From: Cellulosimicrobium cellulans
GTDB lineage: Bacteria; Actinomycetota; Actinomycetes; Actinomycetales; Cellulomonadaceae
Direction of reading: 5' to 3'
DNA length: 64,000 nt
Assembly (NCBI RefSeq): GCF_007679345.1
Contig: NZ_VEGH01000005.1
Coordinates: 242,439 to 306,438, forward strand
The notes below the pieces were generated by a model. It searched no databases and was not told where the DNA came from. It worked only from the letters and a program-made list of their open reading frames with translations. A program made the translations under genes and the position numbers. Below, one piece after another: positions 9,621 through 19,455 of the stretch (position 1 is its first letter; the number at the start of each line of letters is the position of its first letter).

Positions 9621-11246
9621 CTAGACGAAGACGTGGCGCTCTGGCCGGCCGAAGAAGACGACCTCCCCGTGCGCGAGGAGGCGGCGGTCGGACGCCCGCC
9701 AGGTGTGCGACGCGCCCGCGGAGCGGACCTGCACGAAGCCGAACCGGTCCGCGGAGTACACACGGCAGCCGGCGTCGAGGGCACCGCGCAGGAAGCCGGT
9801 GTCCTCCCCGGACCGCACCGGGGGGAAGGGCGCCGCCAGCGCGACGTCACGCCGGCAGACGATGGTCGGCCCCGCGACCAGGTCGGACCACCGGTGCTCC
9901 CAGTCGCCGAACCGGAGCACCGTCGCGTCGAGATCGGCGAGGTAGACGTGGTGCGCGCGCTTCCCGACCACCTGAGCGCCCGAGTAGGCGAGCGCGTGCA
10001 GCTGGTCGGCGAGGTAGTCCGGCGCGTACAGGTCGTCGTCGTCGATCTTGGCGACGACGCCGGCGTCCGCCGCCCGGACCAGCCGGTCGAGGCAGGTGCC
10101 GAGGGGGACGTCGGAGTCCGCCGACAGCAGCACCAGGTCCTCGATGCCGAGCGAGCGGCAGCGTGCTCGCACCTCCGCGGCGTCCGGGACGAAGCCGTGC
10201 GCGAGCAGCGCGAGCTGGACCCGCACGTCCCGCTGGGCCGCGACCGAGCGGAGCACGTGGTCGAGCTGCCGCGGGCGGCCCGTCGACACCAGGGCGGTCA
10301 CCTCCCGCCCCTCGTCCTGCGGGACGGGCAGCCCGGCGTCGGCGAGCAGCACGCGGGCGCGGTGCCCCGCCGTGTGCTCCCGCCAGATGCGGCGCTGCGC
10401 CCGGTGCGTGAGGCGGTCGCGCAGCTCGGCCGATCGCAGCAGGCCCCGCAGCGCGACCGGGGCGTCCTCGGGCGGGGGGCAGTCGACCTCGCCCGGCGCC
10501 AGCGGCACGGTGGCGCGCTCCCCGACGACCAGCACCGCTGTCCCCGACGCGCTGCACTCGAGCGCGGCGCGCGCCGTTACGGGCACGTCCGCGTCGTGCG
10601 GCACCACCGCGGCACCGTGCCGGCGGTAGGACGCCGCCGTGCGCCCCCGCGCGCCGCGGCCGCCCGCGCTCAGCACCAGCGGCCCCGCGGCGCGCGGCTC
10701 GTCCGGGCCGCGAACCGGGTTGTGCGTCCGCGGCTGCACCGCCGGCGGCAGCACCGACACGCGACCGACCCCCGCCTCGTGCCGGTACCGCTCGACGCGC
10801 CGGGGGTCCGCCGCGTAGACGTGGTCGCACGCGTCCGCTCCGGCCACGAGCGGCGCATCGAGCCGCTCGGTGTCCCACAGCGCCGTCGGGATCCCGGCCC
10901 GGCGGCACGCCGCGACGAGGTCCTCGGGCACCGGACGCGGGAGTCGGCCGCGGGCCGGCCAGGGCCGCACGCGGCGCGCACGCGACGACCCGATCACCAG
11001 GAGGTCGATGTCGAGCCGTCCCGGATCCACCTCGCGCCACTCCGGGCGCATCGCGGCTCGGGTCGCCTCGTCGAGCAGCACACCGACGCGCGGGCGACGC
11101 GGGGGGCGGGGCTGCTCGGACCGGGCAGTCAGCATCGCCACCCGTCGCCGGTACCGTCTCGACGGACCGGGTCCACCGTGCCGGAGATGCCAGAGCGCCG
11201 TCCGGGCGAGAGAGATCCGCCTCCACGACGCGGCAGCGACGTTCAC
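9621..11246 (-). CDS. CgeB-like / GT2 glycosyltransferase
   Basis: The protein has 541 residues and no membrane segment. Residues 55-300 resemble the CgeB/DUF3880-type GT-B transferases, beginning RVGVLLDEATRAAM and including a C-terminal-half nucleotide-sugar region with HDADVPVTARAALECSASG. Residues 312-541 are a GT2-fold domain starting VTALVSTGRPRQLDHVL, with an acidic KIDDDD motif near 402 for metal and sugar nucleotide. The GTG start at 11246 forms GTGA with the wecC stop; a GTG two codons further upstream is possible. After this gene there is a 55-base gap, the longest in the operon. A role in assembling the surface polymer is inferred; donor and acceptor are unknown. Confidence 0.82.
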   Translation of the reverse strand: MNVAAASWRRISLARTALWHLRHGGPGPSRRYRRRVAMLTARSEQPRPPRRPRVGVLLDEATRAAMRPEWREVDPGRLDIDLLVIGSSRARRVRPWPARGRLPRPVPEDLVAACRRAGIPTALWDTERLDAPLVAGADACDHVYAADPRRVERYRHEAGVGRVSVLPPAVQPRTHNPVRGPDEPRAAGPLVLSAGGRGARGRTAASYRRHGAAVVPHDADVPVTARAALECSASGTAVLVVGERATVPLAPGEVDCPPPEDAPVALRGLLRSAELRDRLTHRAQRRIWREHTAGHRARVLLADAGLPVPQDEGREVTALVSTGRPRQLDHVLRSVAAQRDVRVQLALLAHGFVPDAAEVRARCRSLGIEDLVLLSADSDVPLGTCLDRLVRAADAGVVAKIDDDDLYAPDYLADQLHALAYSGAQVVGKRAHHVYLADLDATVLRFGDWEHRWSDLVAGPTIVCRRDVALAAPFPPVRSGEDTGFLRGALDAGCRVYSADRFGFVQVRSAGASHTWRASDRRLLAHGEVVFFGRPERHVFV

Positions 11247-12511
11247 CGCCACAGCCCGCGGGTGTCCACGGTGACGGCCTCGTCGAGGCGCAGCTGTTCC
11301 CGGCCCACCGCGCGGAACGGCGCGTGGTCGACCAGCACGACGATCAGGTCGGCTCCTCGCGTCGCCTCCTCCAGCGTCGCGAGCGTGACGTTGGCGAACC
11401 GTGCCAACGTGTCGGGCAGGTCCGGGACGTGCGGTTCGACCACCTCGATCGACGCCCGCGGGAGCAGCGCGGCGAGGCGACCGACCACCTCGACGGCCGG
11501 CGACGCGCGCAGGTCGTCGATGTCGGGCTTGAACGCGAGCCCGAGCGCGGCGATGCGCGGCCGCTCGAGCCCGCTGACGGCGGCGCGCACCCGGTCGACG
11601 ACCACGCCGGGCTGCGCGTCGTTCACCTCCCGGGCCGTCCGGATCAGCCGTGCCCGTGCGGGCGCGGCCCCTACCAGGAACCAGGGGTCGACGGCGATGC
11701 AGTGCCCGCCGACTCCCGGCCCCGGCTGCAGGATGTCGACGCGCGGGTGGCGGTTCGCGAGCTCGATCAGCCGCCACACGTCCGCGCCCAGGGCGTCGGC
11801 GATCAGCGAGAGCTCGTTCGCGAACGCGATGTTGACATCCCGGTAGGCGTTCTCCGCGAGCTTGGACAGCTCGGCGGTGAGCGCGTCGGTCAGCAGGATC
11901 GAGCCTCGGCAGAACGCGGCGTAGACGTCGCGGGCCAGGCGGGCGCAGGCCGGGGTGATGCCGCCGATGACCCGGTCGTTCTCGACGATCTCGGTCAGCA
12001 CCCGCCCGGGGAGCACCCGCTCCGGGCAGTGGGCCACGTGCAGCGCGACCTCGCCGTCGAGCGGCCGCAGGTCGGGGCGCTCGGCGAGGAGCCGTTCCGC
12101 CAGGCGGTGGGTCGTCCCCGGCGGCGACGTCGACTCGAGCACCACCAGCGCGCCGGGCCGCAACCGCGGGGCGATCGCGTCCGCGGCGGCGTCCACGCAG
12201 GAGAGGTCCGCCCCTCCGTCCGCGCCCAGCGGGGTCGGCACCGCCACCACGTACACGTCGGCCTCGGGCACGTCCCGCTGCGCGCGCAACGCGCCCCGGG
12301 CGACGGCGCCCGCCACGGCCACCCCGAGACCGGGCTCCACGAACGGCACCTCGCCCCGGTTCACCGCGGCGACGACACCGGTGTCGACGTCCACGCCCAC
12401 GACGTCGGCGCCGTGCGACGCCAGCACCGCGGCGGTCGGGAGCCCGATGTAGCCGAGGCCGACGACGGCGACCCTGCGGCCGTCCAGCCGGCCGCACCCG
12501 CCCTCGCTCAC
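11243..12511 (-). CDS. wecC: UDP-N-acetyl-D-mannosamine dehydrogenase
   Basis: It oxidises UDP-ManNAc to UDP-ManNAcA with two NAD+, using the product of WecB. The 422-residue protein has an N-terminal Rossmann motif GLGYIGLP at residues 18-25, the STSPPGTT segment, the lysine motif ELSKLAENAYRDVNIAFANE, and the active-site cysteine in GPGVGGHCIAVDPWFL near residue 270, a sequence typical of WecC rather than UDP-glucose dehydrogenase. The C-terminal UDP-binding domain has LAFKPDIDDLRASP. The GTG start overlaps the upstream LCP stop as GTGA. The substrate call rests on this motif and on wecB nearby. Confidence 0.9.
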   Translation of the reverse strand: MSEGGCGRLDGRRVAVVGLGYIGLPTAAVLASHGADVVGVDVDTGVVAAVNRGEVPFVEPGLGVAVAGAVARGALRAQRDVPEADVYVVAVPTPLGADGGADLSCVDAAADAIAPRLRPGALVVLESTSPPGTTHRLAERLLAERPDLRPLDGEVALHVAHCPERVLPGRVLTEIVENDRVIGGITPACARLARDVYAAFCRGSILLTDALTAELSKLAENAYRDVNIAFANELSLIADALGADVWRLIELANRHPRVDILQPGPGVGGHCIAVDPWFLVGAAPARARLIRTAREVNDAQPGVVVDRVRAAVSGLERPRIAALGLAFKPDIDDLRASPAVEVVGRLAALLPRASIEVVEPHVPDLPDTLARFANVTLATLEEATRGADLIVVLVDHAPFRAVGREQLRLDEAVTVDTRGLWR

Positions 12512-13569
12512 GGCACCACGGGCGGCAGCAGGTCCACCGCACCGGCGTTGTGCTCGAGGTACTCCCCCACCGCGTCCGCCCGGACCGCCGCCATCAGCTC
12601 GTCCAGGGCCGGCCGGTCGAGCACCACGATGCTCTGCGCCCCGTCCGGGCTGCGCCCGGTCCCCTCGGTCGGGACGGTGAAGAAGGTGAGGTCCGTGGAC
12701 GCGAGGTCCCCGACCCGGTCCCGGAGGTCGGCCATCGCTGCGGCGTCCAGCCCCTCGTCGGTCGCGACGGCGTCGCCGACGGCCCGCAGGAACGGCACGG
12801 ACGTGAGCGGGTTGGCGAGGGTGCGCTCGTTGCGCATGGTCGCGACCATCGCGCGGACCCAGGCCTGCTGGCGGTGCATCCGGTCGAAGTCGCCGCGGGC
12901 GAGGCCCTTGCGCTCGCGCACCCAGCGCAGCGCCTGGTCGCCGGTGAGCAGCTGGTGCTGACCGGCGGGGACGGTCGTGCCGTCGTGCGTGAAGTCCTCG
13001 GCGAGGGTGATCCGCACGCCGCCGAGCGCGTCGGTGACGGCCGCGAACGACTCGAAGTCCGCGACGGCGACGTGGTCGATGCGCACGCCCGTGAGCTGCT
13101 CCACGGTCTGCACCGTGAGGCTCGGCCCTCCGTACGCGAACGCGGCGTTGATCTTCGCCTGACCGTGCCCGGGGATCTCGACCCAGGAGTCGCGCGGGAC
13201 GGACATGATGTACGCCGCACCCCGGTCGGCGGGCAGGTGCACCAGCATCATCGTGTCGGTGCGCTGGGCGCCCCGCTGCCACGACGCGGGGTCGCCGGCG
13301 GAGATCCGGCTGTCGGAGCCCAGCAGCAGGAGGGTCTTCGGGGTGGCGCCGGCCTCGGCCGTCGCGGCCGGGGACGCAGCGGGCGGGCGGTCGGTCAGGC
13401 CGGTGAACGGGTCGGCGAACGTGTCGACGCGGCCCACGAGCCACCGCTGCAGGCCCCAGACGCCGCCGACGGCGACGAGCACGAGGGACAGCAGCAGGCA
13501 CAGGGTGACGACGAGCGCGCGCCTGCTGCGCCGCTGCTCGGGGCGCGCGGCATGGCGGCGGGCAGGCAT
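12508..13569 (-). CDS. LytR-CpsA-Psr (LCP) family wall-polymer ligase
   Basis: LCP proteins move lipid-linked glycopolymers onto peptidoglycan outside the membrane. The 353-residue protein has a basic cytoplasmic start, one membrane segment at residues 18-40, and an extracellular LCP domain with LLLLGSDSR, RTDTMMLVHL, SVPRDSWVEIPG, KINAAFAYGG and a WVRERKGLARGDFDRMHRQQ stretch; these Arg and Asp residues bind the lipid pyrophosphate. It is the first gene of the glycopolymer operon, which places the ligase with its likely polymer. The ATG at 13569 is chosen; an upstream GTG at 13608 would add 13 residues. No ribosome site is visible, and TACGTT ends six bases before the ATG, so leaderless translation is possible. 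Confidence 0.9.
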   Translation of the reverse strand: MPARRHAARPEQRRSRRALVVTLCLLLSLVLVAVGGVWGLQRWLVGRVDTFADPFTGLTDRPPAASPAATAEAGATPKTLLLLGSDSRISAGDPASWQRGAQRTDTMMLVHLPADRGAAYIMSVPRDSWVEIPGHGQAKINAAFAYGGPSLTVQTVEQLTGVRIDHVAVADFESFAAVTDALGGVRITLAEDFTHDGTTVPAGQHQLLTGDQALRWVRERKGLARGDFDRMHRQQAWVRAMVATMRNERTLANPLTSVPFLRAVGDAVATDEGLDAAAMADLRDRVGDLASTDLTFFTVPTEGTGRSPDGAQSIVVLDRPALDELMAAVRADAVGEYLEHNAGAVDLLPPVVP

Positions 13570-13699
13570 GGGGGAAACGTAGGAGCGCACCGGCGCGGCG
13601 CCCGCCACTCAAGGTGGTGCCGGCGTGCGCTCGGTGCCGGAGCCGGGCGGTTGCGCCACCTTTCGCCCGGTTCGTGCCCGCGGGCCCGGGGAGCGCTAG

Positions 13700-13739
13700 G
13701 TGGTGCCGCCCCGGAAGACCGGGGGCGGGGCGGCACCAC
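13700..13739 (-). terminator. Hairpin ending the cheB operon
   Basis: A 13-base perfect inverted repeat (GTGGTGCCGCCCC at 13700-13712, GGGGCGGCACCAC at 13727-13739) begins 18 bases after the last chemotaxis stop. It separates the chemotaxis block from the glycopolymer operon. No T-tract follows, as is common in actinobacteria. Confidence 0.7.
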
Positions 13740-13757
13740 GTAGGTGAGGGCGGTGCC

Positions 13758-14246
13758 TCAGATGACCAGCACCGACGCCGTGCCCTTGCCGTAGCCGGAC
13801 ACCTCGACCTCGAGGTCGAGCCGGCGCACGTACGCCAGCACCCACTGCGCCACGTCGGCCGGCAGCGGCTCGCGCGGGGCGTACCACTTGTCCAGCTTCA
13901 GGTGCGGGGCGTCGCCGACGTTGAACAGCGCGGCGGTGACGTTGAGGATCTCGCCGGCGTTCTCGGCCAGGGCCGAGGGCAGCTGCTCCTCCTCGACGGC
14001 GGTCTGCGCGGTGCGGGCCGGGACCAGCGCGATCGACGCGCCCAGGTGGGCGGCGAGCGGCAGGTCGAACAGCACGAGCGCGGACAGCTTCATGAGCTTG
14101 TCGACGTAGACGCCGACCAGCGCCCCGCCGCCTCGCACCGGGTCGACCATCGGGCCGCCGGTCGTGACGGTGATGTCCCGCCCGACCAGGCCCTCCCAGT
14201 GCTCGCGCACCTCCATGGCCGCGGGCAGCGGCGTGGCGTCGCTCAT
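13758..14246 (-). CDS. CheC/CheX-like protein, last gene of chemotaxis operon
   Basis: This 162-residue soluble protein is distantly like the CheC/CheX family, which removes phosphate from CheY-P. The support is the spaced Glu-x-x-Asn pair (E99, N102) in a helix AGEILNVTAALFN, which is the family's active-site arrangement, and its place directly after a cheY with an ATGA overlap. A second helix with a matching pair, as in CheC, is not obvious. If the assignment holds, this CheY has its own phosphatase. The last gene of the operon is followed by a strong hairpin. The family assignment is moderate; the reading frame is secure. Confidence 0.75.
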   Translation of the reverse strand: MSDATPLPAAMEVREHWEGLVGRDITVTTGGPMVDPVRGGGALVGVYVDKLMKLSALVLFDLPLAAHLGASIALVPARTAQTAVEEEQLPSALAENAGEILNVTAALFNVGDAPHLKLDKWYAPREPLPADVAQWVLAYVRRLDLEVEVSGYGKGTASVLVI

Positions 14247-14605
14247 GCCAGCACCGGGTCGATCGCCTCGCGGAAGGTGTCCGCGGTGAACGGCTTGGCG
14301 ATGAGGAAGAGCGCGCCGGCCTCCTCGGCCGTGGTGCGCATCTCCTCGGAGCCCTCGGAGGTCACGAACCCGAGCGGGGTGCCGAACCCCTCGGCGCGCA
14401 GCGCGCGCAGCAGGTCGATGCCGGTCAGGTTCGGCATGTTCCAGTCGGACAGGATGACGTCGGGCTCGTCGGCCCGCACGGCCTCGAGGGCCTCCTGGCC
14501 GTCGGACGCCTCGCGGACGTCCCAGTCGTAGCCGGCCTGGCGCAGCGTGCGGATCACGATCTGCCGCATCACCCGGCTGTCGTCGGCGATGAGCACGCGG
14601 ATCAT
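14243..14605 (-). CDS. cheY: CheY-type response regulator (second copy)
   Basis: This is a stand-alone receiver of 120 residues. The acidic pocket is D8-D9, the phosphorylated residue is D54 (SDWNMP), the switch residue is T82 and the conserved lysine is K104 (AKPF). It should accept phosphate from CheA and act on the flagellar switch or serve as a phosphate sink. An ATG at 14605 is preferred because GGGAAG lies nine bases before it; a GTG three codons earlier is too close to that site. The stop overlaps the next gene as ATGA. It differs clearly from the other CheY in this operon, so the two may have different roles. Confidence 0.92.
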   Translation of the reverse strand: MIRVLIADDSRVMRQIVIRTLRQAGYDWDVREASDGQEALEAVRADEPDVILSDWNMPNLTGIDLLRALRAEGFGTPLGFVTSEGSEEMRTTAEEAGALFLIAKPFTADTFREAIDPVLA

Positions 14606-14672
14606 GCTCGTCACTTCCCTTCGGTGGCGGGTCCCACGACGGTGGTCGCGGGGGTCTGGGTGGCGCCGGGGC

Positions 14673-15124
14673 TCACTGGAACAGCGAGACCACGACGACG
14701 ATCGGGCGGCCGCGCCAGTCGAGGCGCAGCTCGTGCGTGAGCGACCCGGCGGGGGCCGCGGGGAGCGCCGACTCGACCTGGGGCAGCCCGAGGGTGCCCT
14801 GGCTCGGCAGCAGCGCCTTGATGTTCCCGCCGACGACGTTGGCGACCTCGCCGAACGCGTCCTGCAGGTCCTCGGGGCCGACCGGCTCGTCGGCGCCCAT
14901 GCCCAGCAGGGCGCGGGTCAGCTCGTGCGCGGTGGGGGCGTCGGTGGTGACGGCGGCGCGCCCGGCGAGCTCGCCGTGCACGTCCACCCAGGCGGCCAGG
15001 GGCTCCGCGGGGGCGGGCACCTCGCCCTCCCAGGGGCGGAGGTAGCCGGGCTCCCCGTCGATCATGGCCGCGAACACCTCCTCGGCGATCGCGAACACCT
15101 GGTCCTGCTCGACGGCGGCGGCGG

Positions 15125-15128
<4 letters not shown>
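14673..15128 (-). CDS. cheX: CheX-family CheY-P phosphatase
   Basis: The 151-residue soluble protein has the CheX signature: a helix with Glu-x-x-Asn (E94, N97) in DAFGEVANVVGGNIKALLP. In this family those residues position the water that attacks phospho-CheY. The start overlaps the stop of the upstream cheY as ATGA, so enzyme and substrate are coupled in translation. A 67-base gap separates it from the following cheY. Such phosphatases take the place of CheZ in many Gram-positive and other bacteria; no cheZ is seen in the window. Confidence 0.85.
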
Positions 15129-15504
<376 letters not shown>

Positions 15505-15508
<4 letters not shown>

Positions 15509-16515
15509 CGCGTCACTCCTTGTTCGAATGCCGGTCCGGCGGGGCGCCGCGGCGCGGTGGGCAGGGTGGTGGCCGGTCGCGGCTGGACCGGCCAGGTGGA
15601 CGTGGGGACCCCGGCGACGGGCACGCGGGGCGCGCCGGCCGGGACCGCGGGGGTGGCGCCCGTGAGGGTGCCGGGTGCGGGGCGCGGGGCCGGGACGGCA
15701 CCGGCGTGCACCGGGCGGTACACGGACCCGCGCTCGACGGGCACCCGCTCCCAGTCGCCGTCGACGCCGATCGTGGTCTCCGCGGCGCCGAGGACGAGGT
15801 ACCCGCCCGGGCGCAGGGCGCGGTGCACCCGGCCGAGGATCGAGCGCTTGGTCTCGAGGTCGAAGTAGATGAGCACGTTGCGCAGGAACACGATGTCGAA
15901 CGGGCCGGCGGGCGGCAGGTCGAGCAGGTTGTGCTTCGCGAACGTGATCGTCCGGCGCAGCTCGTCGGCGATCTGCCAGTCGTGCCCGTTGCGCTGGAAC
16001 CAGCGGACCATCATGGGCGCGGGCAGGCCGCGGTTGACCTCGAGCTGCGAGTACCGGCCGGACCGGGCCTGCGCGAGCACCTGCTCGGACAGGTCGGTGG
16101 CGGTGATGCTGAACCGCGCGCCCGGCCCGAGCACGTCGGTGAGCGTCATGGCGATCGAGTACGGCTCCTGCCCGGTGGAGCAGGCGGCCGACCAGACCTT
16201 GAGGCCGTCCAGCACGGTCCGCTCGGCACGCAGCCCGGGGACGATGTGCGTCCGGAGCGCGCTGAACGGGGTGTTGTCCCGGAACCAGGACGTCTCGTTG
16301 GTGGTGAGCGCCTCGACGATGTCGGCCAGGTCGGACTCCCGGCGCGCGGACCGCACCTCGCGGACGTACGCGTCGACGCCGGCGTGGCCCCCCTCGCGGG
16401 CGAGCGGCAGCAGCCGGCTCTCCACGAGGTACTCCTTGCCGGCCTCCAGCTGGATGGCGCTGCGCCGCCGCACGACGTCGGCGACGAAGGCGAACGTGTC
16501 CTGGGTCAGACTCAT
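15505..16515 (-). CDS. cheR: Chemoreceptor glutamate methyltransferase
   Basis: CheR methylates receptor glutamates using S-adenosylmethionine for adaptation. The 336-residue protein has the all-helical N-terminal domain with NETSWFRD, the SAM site WSAACSTGQEPYS, ITATDLS, and the C-terminal NVLIYFD motif. The last 65 or so residues, after SVYRPVH, are a Pro/Ala-rich tail not needed for the fold. None of the four receptors here ends with the CheR-docking pentapeptide NWETF, so tethering of that kind is not expected. Start and stop overlap cheB and cheY by ATGA. Confidence 0.94.
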
Positions 16516-17711
16516 GGCCGACCTCCGATCGGGGCTGCTGCGGGGCGTCCGGCGCCGGCGCGGGCCAGCACGGACTCGAGGGTGGGGGCGACCTCGTTCA
16601 GAGGGAGCACGCGGTGGGCGAACCCGGCGGTGGCGACCGCCCCGGGCATCCCCCACACGACGCTGGTGGGCTCGTCCTGCACCACGACGGTGCCACCGGC
16701 CCCGACGACGTCCTCGCAGCCGGTGCGGCCGTCCGCGCCCATGCCGGTGAGCACGAGGGCGAGCAGCTGCCCGCCGAGCTCGCGCACCGCGGACCGGAAC
16801 AGCACGTCGACGGCGGGGCGGCAGAAGTTCACCGGCGGGCCGTCCGTCAGCTTCACGCGGAGCTGGCCCGCGGACCGGCTGAGCTCGAGGTGGTGGTCGC
16901 CGGGCGCGATGTAGACGGTACCGGGCTGCAGCAGGTCGCCGTCGGCGGCCTCCACGACGGTGGCCGGGCCGAGCCGGTCGAGCCGGGCGGCGAGCTGCCG
17001 GGTGAACACCGGCGGCATGTGCTGCACGACGAGCACGGGCACCGGCGGCGCCGCCGACAGCGCGCCGATCACCTTGGACAGCGCCTCGGGGCCGCCGGTC
17101 GAGGAGCCGATGATGACGGCGCTCACCGGGTGCGGCGCGGGCGCCGGGCGGGTGACGACCGCGCGGCGGGCGTTCGCCGAGGAGGCGATCGGAGCCGGTC
17201 CGGCGGCCGCACCGACGCGGGCGCGCGGCGCGGGTGCCCCGGCGGGTGGCGGCCCGGCGACCGGGCCGCCGGGGGGCGGGAGGGCCCCGGCGGCACCCGG
17301 CCGGTGCGGCACCAGCGCCTTGATCTTCGGGATGAGCTCGCTCGCGACCCGGTCCAGCGACTCCTGGACGCTGCCGACGTTCGCGGGCTTGGTCACGTAG
17401 TCCGTCGCGCCGGCGACGAGGGCGTCCAGGGTGGCGGACGCGCCGCGCTCGGTGAGCGTGGAGAACATGATGATCGGCATGGTGTGCCGGTTGCGGCGCA
17501 GCGCGCGCACCGCCTCGATGCCGTTCATCTCCGGCATCTCGATGTCCATGGTGACGAGGTCGGGTGCCAGCTGGTCGACCTTGGCGAGCGAGATGCGCCC
17601 GTTGGAGGCGAAGCCCACCACCTCGATGTCGGGGTCGCGCGAGAGCGAGTCCGTCACCAGCCGGCGGACGACGACCGAGTCGTCGACCACCAGCACACGG
17701 ATCCTGGTCAC
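16512..17711 (-). CDS. cheB: Chemoreceptor methylesterase/deamidase response regulator
   Basis: CheB removes receptor methyl groups when phosphorylated by CheA. The 399-residue protein has a receiver domain (D10-D11, phosphorylation site D56 in MDIEMP) and a C-terminal methylesterase with catalytic Ser in IGSSTGGPEAL near residue 202, His in VVQHMPPVF and Asp in LTGMGADG. The linker of about 60 residues is Pro/Ala-rich and longer than in E. coli. The GTG start has GGGGAA seven bases upstream. It heads the cheB-cheR-cheY-cheX-cheY-cheX-like operon and has its own sigma-28-type promoter. Confidence 0.95.
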   Translation of the reverse strand: MTRIRVLVVDDSVVVRRLVTDSLSRDPDIEVVGFASNGRISLAKVDQLAPDLVTMDIEMPEMNGIEAVRALRRNRHTMPIIMFSTLTERGASATLDALVAGATDYVTKPANVGSVQESLDRVASELIPKIKALVPHRPGAAGALPPPGGPVAGPPPAGAPAPRARVGAAAGPAPIASSANARRAVVTRPAPAPHPVSAVIIGSSTGGPEALSKVIGALSAAPPVPVLVVQHMPPVFTRQLAARLDRLGPATVVEAADGDLLQPGTVYIAPGDHHLELSRSAGQLRVKLTDGPPVNFCRPAVDVLFRSAVRELGGQLLALVLTGMGADGRTGCEDVVGAGGTVVVQDEPTSVVWGMPGAVATAGFAHRVLPLNEVAPTLESVLARAGAGRPAAAPIGGRP

Positions 17712-17731
17712 GAAGTTCCCCTTACACGCGG

Positions 17732-17781
17732 ACCGGCCGCACCGGCCGGGTTCGTGGTTCTGATCGGTCGGTGCGGCCGGT
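17732..17781 (-). terminator. Inverted repeat between receptor gene and cheB
   Basis: A 13-base perfect inverted repeat (ACCGGCCGCACCG at 17732-17744, CGGTGCGGCCGGT at 17769-17781) with a 24-base loop starts 34 bases after the receptor stop. It overlaps the -10 and spacer of the cheB promoter, so it may end the upstream message or fold in the cheB leader. Confidence 0.5.
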
Positions 17782-17788
17782 TCCTGAG
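17762..17788 (-). promoter_or_regulatory. Sigma-28-type promoter of cheB operon
   Basis: On the - strand the -35 is CTCAG (17788-17784), then exactly 16 bases, then the -10 CCGATC (17767-17762). It lies 51 bases before the cheB GTG and matches the other eleven promoters of this type in the window. Confidence 0.75.
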
Positions 17789-17814
17789 CCGCCGGGGCGG
17801 CTCGGTGGGTGCCG

Positions 17815-19455
17815 TCAGTAGGTGAAACGCGCGACCCGCTCGTGCAGGTCGGCGGACAGCGTCGCGAGGTCCCTGACCTGCGAGGACACTCCTCCCAGGA
17901 CGTCCGCGGAGCGGGCCGCGGCGCCCGCGACGCCGGTGATGTTGGTGGCGATCTCACCCGACCCCGTGGCGGCCTCCGCGACCGACCGGGACATCTCGTT
18001 GGTGGTCGCCGTCTGCTCCTCCACGGCGCTGGCGATGGTGAGCTGGTAGTCGTTGATGCTCGCGATGATCTGGGAGATCTCCCCGATCGCCGTGACGGCC
18101 GCCGTGGTGTCGTTCTGGATGGCCTCGACCCGGCGGGCGATGTCCTCCGTGGCCTTGGCGGTCTCCTGCGCGAGCTCCTTGACCTCGCCGGCCACGACCG
18201 CGAAGCCCTTGCCGGCCTCCCCGGCCCGCGCGGCCTCGATCGTCGCGTTGAGCGCCAGCAGGTTCGTCTGCTCGGCGATGCTCGTGATGACCTTGACCAC
18301 GTTGCCGATCTCCTGGCTCGAGACGCCGAGGCGGGCCACCTGGTCGTTGGTCGCGGCCGCGACGTCGGTGGCCTGGCTCGCCACCTTGGCGGCGTGCGAG
18401 GCGTTCTGCGCGATCTCCCGGATGCTGGCGCCCATCTGCTCCGCGCCGGCGGCGACCGCCTGCACGTTCCGGGACACCTCCTCGGCAGCCGCGGCGACCA
18501 CGCCGGCCTGCGCCGAGGTCTCCTGGGAACCCGCGACCACGTCGCCGTTCGACGCGGTGAGGCTGGCGGCGGTCGTCTCGACCGAGCCGGCCGCGTCCAC
18601 CACGCCCGCGAGCGTCGTGCGCAGCGACTCCTGCGCCTGGCCGAGCGCCTCGGCCATCCGGCCCGTCTCGTCGTGCCACGGCACCTCGGCCGGCACGGTG
18701 AGGTCGCCGTCGGCCATCGCCTCGAGCGAGCCCTGCACGCTGCGCACCGCCCGGGTGATCCGGCGGATCACCAGCACGGCCAGCAGGCCGGACAGGGCGG
18801 CGCCGACCACGAACGCGGCGACGAGCGCGACGATCGTGCGGTCCACCTCGGCGCGGCTGTCGGCGAGGATCTGGTCCACCTGCGCGTCGACCTGACCCTG
18901 CGCCAGCGCGAGCGCGCGGCCCGCCCAGTCGGGGTCCGCCGAGGCGTCGGCCGCGAGCGCGGTGCGCAGCCCGGTCAGGTCCCCCGCCTGCACGAACGGC
19001 AGCAGCGTGCCGTCGCGGTAGGTCACCCAGGCGTCCCAGCGGTCCACGAAGTCGGTCCACTGCCGGGTGTCGGACTGCGGGTACGCGTCGATGGCGTCGA
19101 TCTGCGCGGCGACGTCGCGGTCGTTCCACGCCGAGGACTCGAGCAGCTGCGCCTTCACGGACTCGTCGGTCGCCTCGGCGGCGCGGTGGACGAGCAGGTG
19201 GCTGCGGGCCTGGGCGGTGCGCAGCTCGGACATGGCCGACTGCAGGTCCCCGGTCAGGCCGGACATCTCCTCCAGGTGCTGGCCGGCGCGGTACAGCGCC
19301 ACGGCGCCGACGCCGCCGACGAGGGCGAACGTGCCGCCGAGCACCAGCAGCGAGACGGCGATCTTCAGGGCGATCGGGCGGTCCCAGAACCAGGACGCGC
19401 GGCTGCGCCGGGTCGCGGCCGGGGTGCCGGCCCGGGTGTGGTCGGTGGTGCGCAT
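17815..19455 (-). CDS. Methyl-accepting chemotaxis protein paired with sugar-binding protein
   Basis: The 546-residue receptor has membrane segments at about 29-54 and 206-232 enclosing a four-helix-bundle sensor of about 150 residues, then a HAMP domain and a signalling domain with the hairpin tip [19 protein letters not shown]. It ends VARFTY and lacks NWETF. Its start codon overlaps the stop of the ChvE-like binding-protein gene by one base (TGATG), so it is co-expressed with it and probably senses the sugar-loaded binding protein. It has no promoter of its own. Its adaptation region differs from that of the other three receptors (for example [14 protein letters not shown]), making it the most divergent copy. 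Confidence 0.93.
   Translation of the reverse strand: MRTTDHTRAGTPAATRRSRASWFWDRPIALKIAVSLLVLGGTFALVGGVGAVALYRAGQHLEEMSGLTGDLQSAMSELRTAQARSHLLVHRAAEATDESVKAQLLESSAWNDRDVAAQIDAIDAYPQSDTRQWTDFVDRWDAWVTYRDGTLLPFVQAGDLTGLRTALAADASADPDWAGRALALAQGQVDAQVDQILADSRAEVDRTIVALVAAFVVGAALSGLLAVLVIRRITRAVRSVQGSLEAMADGDLTVPAEVPWHDETGRMAEALGQAQESLRTTLAGVVDAAGSVETTAASLTASNGDVVAGSQETSAQAGVVAAAAEEVSRNVQAVAAGAEQMGASIREIAQNASHAAKVASQATDVAAATNDQVARLGVSSQEIGNVVKVITSIAEQTNLLALNATIEAARAGEAGKGFAVVAGEVKELAQETAKATEDIARRVEAIQNDTTAAVTAIGEISQIIASINDYQLTIASAVEEQTATTNEMSRSVAEAATGSGEIATNITGVAGAAARSADVLGGVSSQVRDLATLSADLHERVARFTY

Noticed and set aside
8460..11846. 1128-codon + strand frame across three - strand genes
   Set aside because: It spans several genes with recognised families on the other strand and has Ser/Ala/Arg shadow composition.
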